Shown here in pieces: positions 7,603 through 14,671 of a stretch of DNA of 14,692 bases; positions within the stretch are counted from its first letter, which is position 1; the number at the start of each line of letters is the position of its first letter. A program made the position numbers and the translations under genes. The notes beneath the pieces are model-generated. The model did not search any database, was not told the DNA's origin, and saw only the letters and a program-made list of their open reading frames with translations. The stretch is from Thiodiazotropha sp037382065 (lineage in GTDB: Bacteria > Pseudomonadota > Gammaproteobacteria > Chromatiales > Chromatiaceae), in the NCBI GenBank assembly GCA_037382065.1, contig JARRQF010000053.1:1-14692 (forward strand), in the 5' to 3' direction.

Positions 7603-8405
7603 ACTATTTCGCAGGTATCGATATTGGATCAACTGCCATTAAGGTTGCCCTGGTGGATGAGAGTGGCGGCATTGCAGGCGTTCACGTTACGGCCTCTGGC
7701 AGTCTGTTCCACAAAAATGCCAAGGAGGCGTTGGCGCATCTCCTTAAGAAGCTAAATATCCACCAGGATGATGTACATTACCTCATTGCCACCGGATATG
7801 GCCGCAAGCTATTCAAGGAGGCAGATGACTCCATCAGCGAAATCACGGCCAATGCCCTTGGCGCACACGAGGCGGGTAAGGCATTCGGTGGGGTACGCAC
7901 CATTATTAACATTGGCGGCCAAGACTCCAAGGCGATACAGATTGATGCTGATGGCAATGTGGCCAACTTCGCCATGAACGATAAATGTGCCGCTGGTACA
8001 GGACGCTTCCTTGATGTGGCTGCACGCAATCTGGAAATCGATCTCGAAGAGCTTGGTGACTACCACTTCGATAGCACTAGTGTGCCAATGACCATCAATA
8101 GTACCTGTACTGTATTTGCTGAGTCAGAGATCATAGGCCTACTAGCCAATGGCCATGAAAAAGGCAGTATCATCGCTGGAATCCACTACTCCATTGCGAA
8201 ACGCACGGTACGCCTGGCGAAGCGGGTCGGCATAGAAGATAGGGTCTATTTTGACGGAGGTCCAGCACTCAATAAGGGGCTAGTAGCCGCCATCGAAGAT
8301 GAGCTGCAACGGGAGCTGGTTGTTCCCGAATACCCCCAGACCACCACCGCTTTCGGGGCGGCCACACTGGCCCGCAGTGAATACTTCGCGGAGCAGGAGG
8401 CATGA
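7599..8405 (+). CDS. ATP-dependent activator of the double-cubane protein (HgdC/BadF family)
   Basis: This 268-residue ASKHA-fold ATPase is the partner of the preceding protein; it couples ATP hydrolysis to single-electron injection at very low potential. Motifs are phosphate-1 GIDIGSTAIK (6-15), IATGYGR (63-69), phosphate-2 NIGGQDSK (104-111), NDKCAAGTGRF with Cys130, STCTVFAESE with Cys170, and adenosine loop FDGGPALNKGL (218-228). In characterised activators the two Cys of each monomer bind one [4Fe-4S] cluster at the dimer interface, and both are present here. Length is typical of the family (about 260-270). ATG overlaps the stop of the double-cubane gene by 4 nt, so the two are translationally coupled and probably made in fixed ratio. 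Compared with benzoyl-CoA reductase activators it is a single gene, matching the single-subunit partner. Confidence 0.93.
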   Translation: MNYFAGIDIGSTAIKVALVDESGGIAGVHVTASGSLFHKNAKEALAHLLKKLNIHQDDVHYLIATGYGRKLFKEADDSISEITANALGAHEAGKAFGGVRTIINIGGQDSKAIQIDADGNVANFAMNDKCAAGTGRFLDVAARNLEIDLEELGDYHFDSTSVPMTINSTCTVFAESEIIGLLANGHEKGSIIAGIHYSIAKRTVRLAKRVGIEDRVYFDGGPALNKGLVAAIEDELQRELVVPEYPQTTTAFGAATLARSEYFAEQEA

Positions 8406-8471
8406 TCCTTGTGTTGCCCCATTAATAAGGGCTGCAGCGCCAGATTGCCTCATTTGCGTGCCTCCCTTCAG

Positions 8472-8566
8472 GCGCGACGAGAAGCCATCATCCGCGTTGT
8501 TGTATTGCTTGGAAAGGGCGCATTCCCTGCGCAACGCGCCTAGCGGCTGATGGCTTCTCGTCGCGC
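8472..8566. repeat. Long perfect hairpin inside the operon
   Basis: Arms 8472-8490 and 8548-8566 are perfect reverse complements over 19 bases (GCGCGACGAGAAGCCATCA on the left). Inside the 57-nt spacer, 8493-8499 (CGCGTTG) pairs with 8532-8538 (CAACGCG), so most of the 95 bases can form one rod. It fills the only large gap (196 nt) in the six-gene cluster and lacks a T-tract, so it is not a standard terminator. It could be a dispersed palindromic element or an mRNA-stability or processing hairpin that lowers expression of the last gene. Confidence 0.75.
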
Positions 8567-8601
8567 TGAAATCGTCAAACAGTATAGGAGACCACACGAG
8601 A

Positions 8602-9312
8602 ATGATCCCGATTGAGCAGACTCTGGTGACCTTTCCAATGGCCTTGGCGCTTGGTCTGGTATTTGGTATGGGTGCCTGCACCATCGCCTGCCTGCCCTAT
8701 CTGGGACCTGTATTCCTTGCCAGCGATGGCGGTATCCGCCACTCCTGGCGTATCCTATTGCCATTTTCAGTCGGACGCCTGAGTGGCTATGCCAGCTTGG
8801 CCACTCTGGCAGGCATAGCTGGTCACTATCTGGAAGGCGCGATTACGGATGAGACTCAGGTGCGCGTTATAGTGGGGTGCGCCACAATACTGATTGGCAT
8901 AGCTCTATGGTTGCGGGGTCCAACTGTCGCTGCTTGCGGCAACAAAGATAGATCACAAGTCACCACTATTCCACTTAAGCAGATTGGTGCAATAGTACCT
9001 CCCGACAATACCCCCCGGCCACTACTTCCTGGTGGCCTGTTTCTTCTCGGCATAGGTATGACCCTCACACCTTGCGCGCCACTTGGAGCGGTACTCTTCT
9101 CTGCCGCCGCTGTTGCCAGTCCCTGGCATGGTTTACTACTTGGCCTGGGCTTCGGAGTTGGTGCCATTATCATTCCCTCGTTGATCTACGGCATTGGTGC
9201 CGCCTATCTTGGGTCACGTCTGCGCGAACAGCTCCAGCAGCGTCAACTGATGGTCACTCGTCTGAGTGCTGGACTTCTTATTCTAAGTGGTATTGGTAAT
9301 CTATTGCGTTAA
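8602..9312 (+). CDS. CcdA/DsbD-like two-cysteine membrane protein
   Basis: This 236-residue protein has about six hydrophobic segments, near 11-39, 50-75, 86-104, 143-171, 175-203 and 219-235. It resembles the CcdA/DsbD transmembrane domain and the related TauE/SafE/UreH-type families. Two homologous Cys-Pro motifs stand in the two halves: GACTIACLPYLGP (Cys26, Cys30) and TLTPCAPLGAV (Cys157). In CcdA/DsbD such a Cys pair carries electrons from cytoplasmic thioredoxin to periplasmic partners. Additional Cys93 and Cys112 are present, the latter in the central loop. ATG follows AGGAG (8586-8590) at a slightly long spacing of 11 nt. It is separated from the activator gene by 196 nt containing a hairpin, but is collinear and probably co-transcribed. 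A role in reducing periplasmic thiols or in transporting the product is inferred. Confidence 0.75.
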   Translation: MIPIEQTLVTFPMALALGLVFGMGACTIACLPYLGPVFLASDGGIRHSWRILLPFSVGRLSGYASLATLAGIAGHYLEGAITDETQVRVIVGCATILIGIALWLRGPTVAACGNKDRSQVTTIPLKQIGAIVPPDNTPRPLLPGGLFLLGIGMTLTPCAPLGAVLFSAAAVASPWHGLLLGLGFGVGAIIIPSLIYGIGAAYLGSRLREQLQQRQLMVTRLSAGLLILSGIGNLLR

Positions 9313-9460
9313 ACCTAAAAAAATCAGTTGACCGCTCCATTCTAATAACAGGTTTCTGATTTTAAAGAAAATAGCTTCGATGGTTATGGTCACCTATTGG
9401 GTGAATCACGCTACAACGTGAATGGCACGCTTCACGCTGCCCAACTGATCTTTTTAGGTT
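9312..9460. mobile_element. MITE-like inverted-repeat element
   Basis: Arms 9312-9330 (AACCTAAAAAAATCAGTTG) and 9442-9460 (CAACTGATCTTTTTAGGTT) are reverse complements at 18 of 19 positions and bound a 149-base unit with no open frame. The interior holds further small stems (TCACC/GGTGA and CGTGAA/TTCACG). The left end starts at the last base of the preceding gene's stop codon, and TTAA occurs at both borders. A 20-base stretch at 1493-1512 matches the left end at 15 positions, suggesting a family. No target duplication is clear. It might instead act as a structured 3' UTR. Confidence 0.5.
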
Positions 9461-9496
9461 AAATCTAATGGTGTTGTGTCCTGAAGTACCTTCCAA

Positions 9497-9526
9497 TTAC
9501 CCACTCTCCCCAAAAACTGTTATAGT
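9497..9526 (+). promoter_or_regulatory. Possible sigma-70 promoter for ybiT
   Basis: TATAGT at 9521-9526 is a good -10 hexamer. The 18-bp-spaced TTACCC at 9497-9502 is a poor -35. It lies about 75 nt before the TTG start, downstream of the MITE-like element, so it would give ybiT its own transcription. Confidence 0.3.
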
Positions 9527-9599
9527 CGCGCGTTTTTCAGTCACCTCTTCTAAGCACCGCAATTAGCTATCTGTTTCGCTCTACTTTAGGGATACCCCA

Positions 9600-11207
9600 T
9601 TGATCACTACCGCCAATATCACCATGCAGTTTGGTGCCAAACCACTATTTGAGAATATTTCAGTTAAATTTAGTGGCGGTAATCGCTACGGCCTGATTGG
9701 GGCTAATGGCTGCGGCAAGTCGACCTTTATGAAAATTCTCGATGGCAGTCTGGCGCCCAGTTCAGGTAATGTTTCTACTGATCCCAATGAGCGTTTGGGC
9801 AAACTAAGTCAAGATCAGTTCGCCTTTGAACAGTACCGGGTAGTGGATACTGTGATTATGGGGCATGCCAAGTTATGGGATATCAAGCAGGAGCGTGATC
9901 GCCTCTACGCCCTGCCTGAGATGTCGGAAGAGGAGGGTATGAGAGTGGCGGACCTGGAGATGGAGTTCGCTGAGATGGATGGCTATTCCGCAGAGAGTCG
10001 TGCTGGTGAGATTCTGTTGGGTGCAGGGATCGCCCAAGAACTCCATTTTGGACCAATGAGTGAAGTGGCGCCTGGCTGGAAACTGCGTGTGTTGCTGGCG
10101 CAAGCCCTGTTTGCCGACCCGGATATCCTGCTGTTGGACGAGCCGACAAATAACCTGGATATCGATACCATTCGCTGGCTGGAGGCCATACTCAACGAAC
10201 GCAAGAGCACTATGGTGATTATCTCCCATGACCGCCATTTTCTGAATTCTGTGTGTACCCATATGGCCGATCTCGATTTTGGTGAGCTGCGTATATACCA
10301 TGGTAACTACGATGACTTTATGACAGCGTCAACGCAGGCACGAGAACGATTACAGTCTCAGAATGCAAAAAAATCGGCACAAATCGCCGATCTCCAGCAG
10401 TTCGTTAGCCGCTTTTCGGCGAATGCCTCTAAGGCCAAGCAGGCCACCTCACGGGCAAGACAGATAGAGAAAATTACCCTGGATGAAATCAAAGCATCCA
10501 GTCGGGTGTCGCCCTATATCCGTTTTAAGCAGGAAAAAAAGCTCTATCGGCAGGCACTGACGTTAGAGAACCTAGGCTTTGGCTATGATGGAGAACCGTT
10601 ATTCAGCGGCGCTAACCTGATTCTTGATGCTGGTACACGGCTGGCTATTATCGGTGAGAACGGTGCCGGTAAAACAAGTCTACTACGCTGCCTGATGGAT
10701 GAACTCACCCCCACCAGCGGTACCCTGAAATGGGCGGAAAATGCGACCCTGGGCTACTGCCCTCAAGACAGTACCACCGATTTTAGCTATGACTTGAGCC
10801 TGTTCGATTGGATGTCGCAATGGCGTCAACCTAGCCATGACGATCAGGTGGTGCGTGCTACTCTGGGGCGTCTCCTGTTTTCTGCTGACGACTTTGATAA
10901 GAAGGTTCAAGTCTGTTCGGGGGGAGAGAAAAACCGCCTGCTATTTGGCAAGCTGATTATGACTGACAATAATGTGCTCATCATGGATGAGCCAACAAAC
11001 CACCTGGACATGGAAGCCATCGAGGCCTTGAATCTTGCGTTGGAACACTACGAAGGTACCTTGATCTTTGTTAGTCACGACCGTGAGTTTGTCTCATCAC
11101 TGGCCACCCACATCATTGAGATAAAAGACAATAAGTTGAACTACTTTCAAGGTACTTATGAAGAGTTTCTAACAAGCGAAGAGTTTCGTGCTCGTCATGG
11201 GGCATAG
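9600..11207 (+). CDS. ybiT: ABC-F family ATPase YbiT
   Basis: This 535-residue soluble protein has two ABC domains and no membrane segment. ABC-F proteins bind the ribosome E-site region and modulate translation; YbiT is the E. coli member it matches, nearly line by line as I recall it (TMQFG.KPLFENISVKF at the N-terminus, EMDGYSAE, MSEVAPGWKLRVLLAQALFADPDILLLDEPTNNLD). Domain 1: Walker A GANGCGKS (34-41), degenerate signature SEVAPGWK (154-161), Walker B ILLLDE (176-181). The linker (about 240-315) is charged and helical. Domain 2: Walker A GENGAGKT (352-359), signature CSGGE (439-443), Walker B IMDE (461-464), switch SHD (492-494). The start is TTG, supported by AGGGA 7 nt upstream and by the family N-terminus. 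Not part of the preceding operon. Confidence 0.95.
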   Translation: MITTANITMQFGAKPLFENISVKFSGGNRYGLIGANGCGKSTFMKILDGSLAPSSGNVSTDPNERLGKLSQDQFAFEQYRVVDTVIMGHAKLWDIKQERDRLYALPEMSEEEGMRVADLEMEFAEMDGYSAESRAGEILLGAGIAQELHFGPMSEVAPGWKLRVLLAQALFADPDILLLDEPTNNLDIDTIRWLEAILNERKSTMVIISHDRHFLNSVCTHMADLDFGELRIYHGNYDDFMTASTQARERLQSQNAKKSAQIADLQQFVSRFSANASKAKQATSRARQIEKITLDEIKASSRVSPYIRFKQEKKLYRQALTLENLGFGYDGEPLFSGANLILDAGTRLAIIGENGAGKTSLLRCLMDELTPTSGTLKWAENATLGYCPQDSTTDFSYDLSLFDWMSQWRQPSHDDQVVRATLGRLLFSADDFDKKVQVCSGGEKNRLLFGKLIMTDNNVLIMDEPTNHLDMEAIEALNLALEHYEGTLIFVSHDREFVSSLATHIIEIKDNKLNYFQGTYEEFLTSEEFRARHGA

Positions 11208-11489
11208 CGGCTAGCCTAACTCATAACGTGTCGAATTTATGGAGTGAAAATAAGACTTTTACAAATTCTTGTGGCCTTGGTGTGGCAGGGCCCCACCCCA
11301 CCTAAAATAGCAGTAAAATCAGATGGTAACCATTACAAGGCCCTGACTCGTGATGCCGCTTTAGCGAGTGCCTGCAAGGGGAAGGGTCTTCCATAGGAAA
11401 ATCATTTCCGCCTCCTTTTCAACGAATTCTCATATACTGGGGAAAAGGCCTATTTGATTAGTTGATATATCGAACAAGGGGGTCGTACC
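11208..11489. other. Intergenic region between ybiT and cbpA
   Basis: No gene is seen in these 282 bases. Short complementary segments exist (GGCCTTG at 11273-11279 with CAAGGCC at 11336-11342; CAGGGCC at 11286-11292 with GGCCCTG at 11339-11345) but no T-tract terminator is found. TATACT at 11433-11438 is a good -10 hexamer for cbpA without a recognisable -35. Confidence 0.4.
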
Positions 11490-12437
11490 ATGGAGTACAA
11501 AGACTATTACAAGATCATGGGTCTGAAGCGTGATGCCTCTCAGGATGATATTAAACGCGCTCACCGTAAACTAGCGCGGAAATACCACCCTGATGTCAGT
11601 AAAGAGCCTGATGCAGAAGCAAAGTTTAAAGAGGCCGGAGAGGCCTATGAAGTGTTGAAGGATCCTGAAAAACGAGCCGCCTATGACCTGCTCGGGGATA
11701 ACCTGAAGGCGGGGCAGGAGTTTCACCCGCCACCTAATTGGGATACCGGCTTTGAGTTTAGCGGTGGTGGCTTTACCAAGGAGGATATGGGCGGTTTTAG
11801 CGACTTCTTTGAAGAGCTGTTTGGTCAACGGGGGCACCGTGCTTATGCCACTAATAATCCGCAGTTCAATGTCCGTGGTCAAGATCATTACGCCAAGGTA
11901 ATGGTTGATCTGGAAGATGTATTTATTGATTCAACACATAGTATCAGCCTGCAATCGCCAGAGTTGGATGCACATGGCCAATTGCGTGTAATAACCCGCA
12001 CACTTCATGTGAAGATCCCGAAGGGTGTCAAAGAGGGCCAGCAGATTCGCCTCGCAGGTCAGGGTTCGCACGGTATGGGGCAGGGGAGGAAGGGGGACCT
12101 CTATCTGGAGATTCATTTCAAACCTCATCCGCTCTACCGTGCAGAGGGACGTGATCTCTATATGCAACTGCCTGTAGCCCCTTGGGAGGCAGCGCTAGGT
12201 GCAACCATAAAAGCACCAACACCCGGTGGCAAAGTCGATCTTAAAATCCCCACCGCTTCAAACAGTGGGAATAAACTTCGCCTTAAAGGGCGAGGTATAC
12301 CGGGCAAGCCCGCAGGTGATATCTATGTGACCTTGAGTGTGGTGACCCCACCAGCCAATAGTGAACAAGCTAAGGCTCTGTATAAAGAGATGGCAAATAA
12401 GCTAGCGTTCAATCCACGAGCTGAAATGGGGGTATAG
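11490..12437 (+). CDS. cbpA: Curved DNA-binding protein CbpA (DnaJ-like co-chaperone)
   Basis: This 315-residue type-II J-protein is close to the usual length of CbpA (E. coli about 306). The J domain (about 4-68) contains the HPD triad at 33-35, which stimulates DnaK ATPase. A Gly/Phe-rich segment follows (about 80-115: FSGGGF, GGFSDFFEELFG). Two C-terminal beta domains (about 130-290) include VKIPKGVKEGQQIRLAGQG and LKIPTASNSGNKLRLKGRG. The CxxCxGxG zinc finger of DnaJ is absent, separating it from DnaJ. CbpA also binds curved DNA and acts with DnaK in stress and stationary phase. AAGGGGG lies 7 nt before ATG. The downstream gene is its dedicated modulator CbpM, which confirms the assignment. 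Confidence 0.93.
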   Translation: MEYKDYYKIMGLKRDASQDDIKRAHRKLARKYHPDVSKEPDAEAKFKEAGEAYEVLKDPEKRAAYDLLGDNLKAGQEFHPPPNWDTGFEFSGGGFTKEDMGGFSDFFEELFGQRGHRAYATNNPQFNVRGQDHYAKVMVDLEDVFIDSTHSISLQSPELDAHGQLRVITRTLHVKIPKGVKEGQQIRLAGQGSHGMGQGRKGDLYLEIHFKPHPLYRAEGRDLYMQLPVAPWEAALGATIKAPTPGGKVDLKIPTASNSGNKLRLKGRGIPGKPAGDIYVTLSVVTPPANSEQAKALYKEMANKLAFNPRAEMGV

Positions 12438-12440
12438 GAC

Positions 12441-12755
12441 ATGAGTAATAAAACTATATTAACTGGTATCATTGTTGAAGAGAGCACCGAGTTCACCTTA
12501 GGTGAACTCAGCCACGCTTGTGGTAAGTCTGCTGAGTGGATATTGGCTTTGGTGGAAGAGGGGGTGATTGAGCCGGTAGGAGGGGATCAAACCCACTGGA
12601 ATTTTCCTGGCCACTGCCTACGTCGAGTGCAGATTATCCAGCGCCTGGAGTCAGATCTCGGTCTCAACCTGGCTGGTGCCGCGTTGGCTCTTGAGTTATT
12701 GGATGAGATGGAGGCGCTGCGAAATCGAATTGCGGTACTGGAGAGGTATCGATAG
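12441..12755 (+). CDS. cbpM: CbpA modulator CbpM
   Basis: This 104-residue protein of the MerR-like CbpM family binds the J domain of CbpA and blocks its interaction with DnaK. The N-terminal half has the family pattern FTLGELSHACGKSAEWILAL (19-38) then VEEGVIEPVG, with WNFPGHCLRRVQIIQRLESD, a winged-helix-like segment, and a C-terminal helix rich in Leu/Glu (LALELLDEMEALRNRIAVLE). Length matches E. coli CbpM (about 101). ATG lies 3 nt after the cbpA stop, with AGGA overlapping the cbpA 3' end, so the two are translated from one mRNA and likely coupled. Confidence 0.92.
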   Translation: MSNKTILTGIIVEESTEFTLGELSHACGKSAEWILALVEEGVIEPVGGDQTHWNFPGHCLRRVQIIQRLESDLGLNLAGAALALELLDEMEALRNRIAVLERYR

Positions 12756-12894
12756 GCCTAAGTTGTTAAACGGACAGCGTTATCCAGAGGGTGACCAAGT
12801 CTATCAAGCAATTTCTCAGAAAAATTAACATATTACTCTTAGAGTGGAGCGATTAATTGATTAGTAATATTGACATAAGAAACAAGCAATCCTT

Positions 12895-14481
12895 ATGAAA
12901 CAGATTACCAACCTAAAGCTGATCATTCTGGTCTCACTTTTCCTTGTTATCTTTGGCAACTTCGCCTTCTTTTCCAATACCATGAAGGTCTATCCACCAG
13001 ACTTGGGAAACCTTGCTTTTTTATTATCCCTGGCGGTTGTTTACTTTTGCATCTATGTCTTTTTCTTATCGTTAATCTGTTTTAGAGTCACCATCAAACC
13101 ATTATTGATTATTATTCTGATATCGTCGTCTATAACTGCATACTTCATGGATAGTTATAATGTCGTAATCAATAGCAATATGATTGATAATGTGGTTAGA
13201 ACCGATCCGGCGGAATCATTGGATCTGATTAGCTTGAAAGCAATTGTTTACCTGGTTCTACTAGGTATTGTGCCATCACTCCTTGTCTATAAGATACGTC
13301 TCACCAGACAAAGACCCAAGCAGGCCATAATCTACCGAATGTCTGTCATGGGTGTGGCGCTCTGCATTACGATCTTATGCATATATCTATTGGGTAGTTT
13401 TTATGCGCCATTTTTTCGCGAACACAAGCAACTTAGATACTATGCTAATCCAGCCTATTACATTTACTCAATCATCAAGTATGTTGGTAAGAGCACTAAG
13501 GAGGCGAGCAGAGAGCTAAAAGTCATTGGCCTGGATGCAAAAATTCTAGAAGATGACAGTCGCCGAGAATTGATTATTTTTGTCGTTGGTGAGACTGCCA
13601 GGGCGGATCGTTTCTCCTTAAATGGGTACAGCCGAAAAACCAATCCTTTACTTGAGCAGGAAACACTATTTAATTTCAGTAACACTTGGTCCTGTGGAAC
13701 CACAACGGCTGTCTCTGTGCCATGCATGTTCTCCATCTATGGTCAAGATAACTACAATTCTACTGAGGTTAATACAATTGAGAACATGCTGGATGTTCTA
13801 CAATATGCTGGGGTCAATGTTATCTGGCTGGATAACAATTCTGATTCAAAAGGCGTAGCGCTAAGGGTTCCATTTGAAAATTATAAATCACCAGACAAAA
13901 ATCCAATATGCGATATCGAATGTAGAGATGAGGGAATGTTATCTAATCTGCAAGCCTACATAGATGAACATACGGAAGAAGATATCCTAATTATCCTCCA
14001 TCAAATGGGTAATCATGGTCCATCATATTTCAAACGTTACCCCAAAGAGTTTGAGCGATTTACTCCAACCTGCCAGACAAATCAACTGGAAGAGTGCAGT
14101 CGCGAAGAGATTGATAATGCCTATGACAATGCCATCCTATATACTGACTACTTCCTATCCAAGACCATCGCACTGTTGAAACAGAATAGTGAACAGTTTG
14201 CCGCTGCTATGATTTATGTAAGCGATCACGGTGAATCGTTAGGTGAAAACAATCTGTACCTTCATGGCCTACCGAATATGATTGCACCGGATGATCAGAT
14301 CCACATACCCCTGATAATGTGGTTTGGTAAAGGCTTTGATGCAGAAATTGATCTTCCTGGACTAAGTAAAAAGACTAACAATAGATATTCCCACGACAAT
14401 CTTTTTCATACCACCATTGGTCTGTTTGAGCTGGAAACAACAATCTATGACCCGGATATGGATATTATCGATCACCACTAA
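12895..14481 (+). CDS. eptA: Lipid A phosphoethanolamine transferase (EptA-like)
   Basis: This 528-residue inner-membrane enzyme transfers phosphoethanolamine from phosphatidylethanolamine to lipid A, lowering negative charge and cationic-peptide binding. About five transmembrane helices (7-27, 39-62, 67-86, 113-133, 147-169) precede a periplasmic sulfatase-fold domain. Active-site residues are Glu233 in VGETARADRFSLNGY, nucleophile Thr271 in SCGTTTAVSVPCMFS, His375 in HQMGNHGP, Asp444-His445 in SDHGESLGENNLYLHG and His457. These correspond to MCR-1 Glu246, Thr285, His395, Asp465/His466 and His478. Cys267/277, Cys339/343 and Cys393/401 are placed for the family disulfides. The start is supported by the first membrane helix, but no good Shine-Dalgarno precedes it. 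It stands alone, with no PmrAB-like regulator in the window, so regulation is not evident. It is AT-richer than its neighbours. A close relative acting on another periplasmic acceptor cannot be excluded. Confidence 0.9.
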   Translation: MKQITNLKLIILVSLFLVIFGNFAFFSNTMKVYPPDLGNLAFLLSLAVVYFCIYVFFLSLICFRVTIKPLLIIILISSSITAYFMDSYNVVINSNMIDNVVRTDPAESLDLISLKAIVYLVLLGIVPSLLVYKIRLTRQRPKQAIIYRMSVMGVALCITILCIYLLGSFYAPFFREHKQLRYYANPAYYIYSIIKYVGKSTKEASRELKVIGLDAKILEDDSRRELIIFVVGETARADRFSLNGYSRKTNPLLEQETLFNFSNTWSCGTTTAVSVPCMFSIYGQDNYNSTEVNTIENMLDVLQYAGVNVIWLDNNSDSKGVALRVPFENYKSPDKNPICDIECRDEGMLSNLQAYIDEHTEEDILIILHQMGNHGPSYFKRYPKEFERFTPTCQTNQLEECSREEIDNAYDNAILYTDYFLSKTIALLKQNSEQFAAAMIYVSDHGESLGENNLYLHGLPNMIAPDDQIHIPLIMWFGKGFDAEIDLPGLSKKTNNRYSHDNLFHTTIGLFELETTIYDPDMDIIDHH

Positions 14482-14519
14482 CATCAATGATGCGGTTCGT
14501 ACCTCACCACATCCTACAT
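14482..14519 (+). repeat. Dispersed repeat, copy 4
   Basis: This 38-base segment begins at the base after the eptA stop codon and is identical to the reverse complement of 1594-1631. Its placement exactly against the stop codon suggests insertion or use as a 3' flank. The following CATTTCATCC is not shared. Confidence 0.8.
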
Positions 14520-14532
14520 TTCATCCTTTAAT

Positions 14533-14551
14533 GGTGGGACAGAGCCCCACC
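14533..14551. repeat. Short GC-rich hairpin
   Basis: GGTGGG at 14533-14538 pairs with CCCACC at 14546-14551 across a 7-nt loop; the unit reads GTGGGACAGAGCCCCACC. No T-tract follows, so termination is unlikely. It is probably one more dispersed palindrome. Confidence 0.4.
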
Positions 14552-14564
14552 CTACGACTTTTGC

Positions 14565-14597
14565 GACACCCTCCAAGGGGAGAGGGTGTCTACTTTT
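14565..14597 (+). terminator. Hairpin that may terminate eptA
   Basis: GACACCCTC at 14565-14573 and GAGGGTGTC at 14582-14590 form a perfect 9-bp stem with an 8-nt loop, followed by TACTTTT. The U-tract is interrupted, so termination is only possible. It is the best terminator candidate after eptA, 84 nt past the stop. Confidence 0.4.
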
Positions 14598-14671
14598 CGA
14601 GCGCATCGTAAACATCCGCTTACTGTGTGGCACCCAAGGGCTTGTCTCGCCAGGGTTCAAACCCCGCATCC

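Noticed and set aside
6334..8405. Reading the pair as 2-hydroxyglutaryl-CoA dehydratase or benzoyl-CoA reductase
   Set aside because: A second catalytic subunit and all CoA-related genes are missing, and the context is uptake and electron transfer, so only the family and not the substrate is assigned.
8280..8684. Reverse-strand open frame spanning the operon hairpin
   Set aside because: It is open by chance across the palindrome and overlaps two well-supported + strand genes; no ribosome site or recognisable motif.
9312..9460. Inverted repeat as an ordinary rho-independent terminator
   Set aside because: The loop is over 100 nt and no U-tract follows the right arm, so a transposon-like or structural reading fits better.
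12870..12875. Perfect TTGACA -35 hexamer upstream of eptA
   Set aside because: A -10 at normal spacing would fall on the ATG itself, so the transcript would start inside the coding region; it is probably chance in an AT-rich leader.
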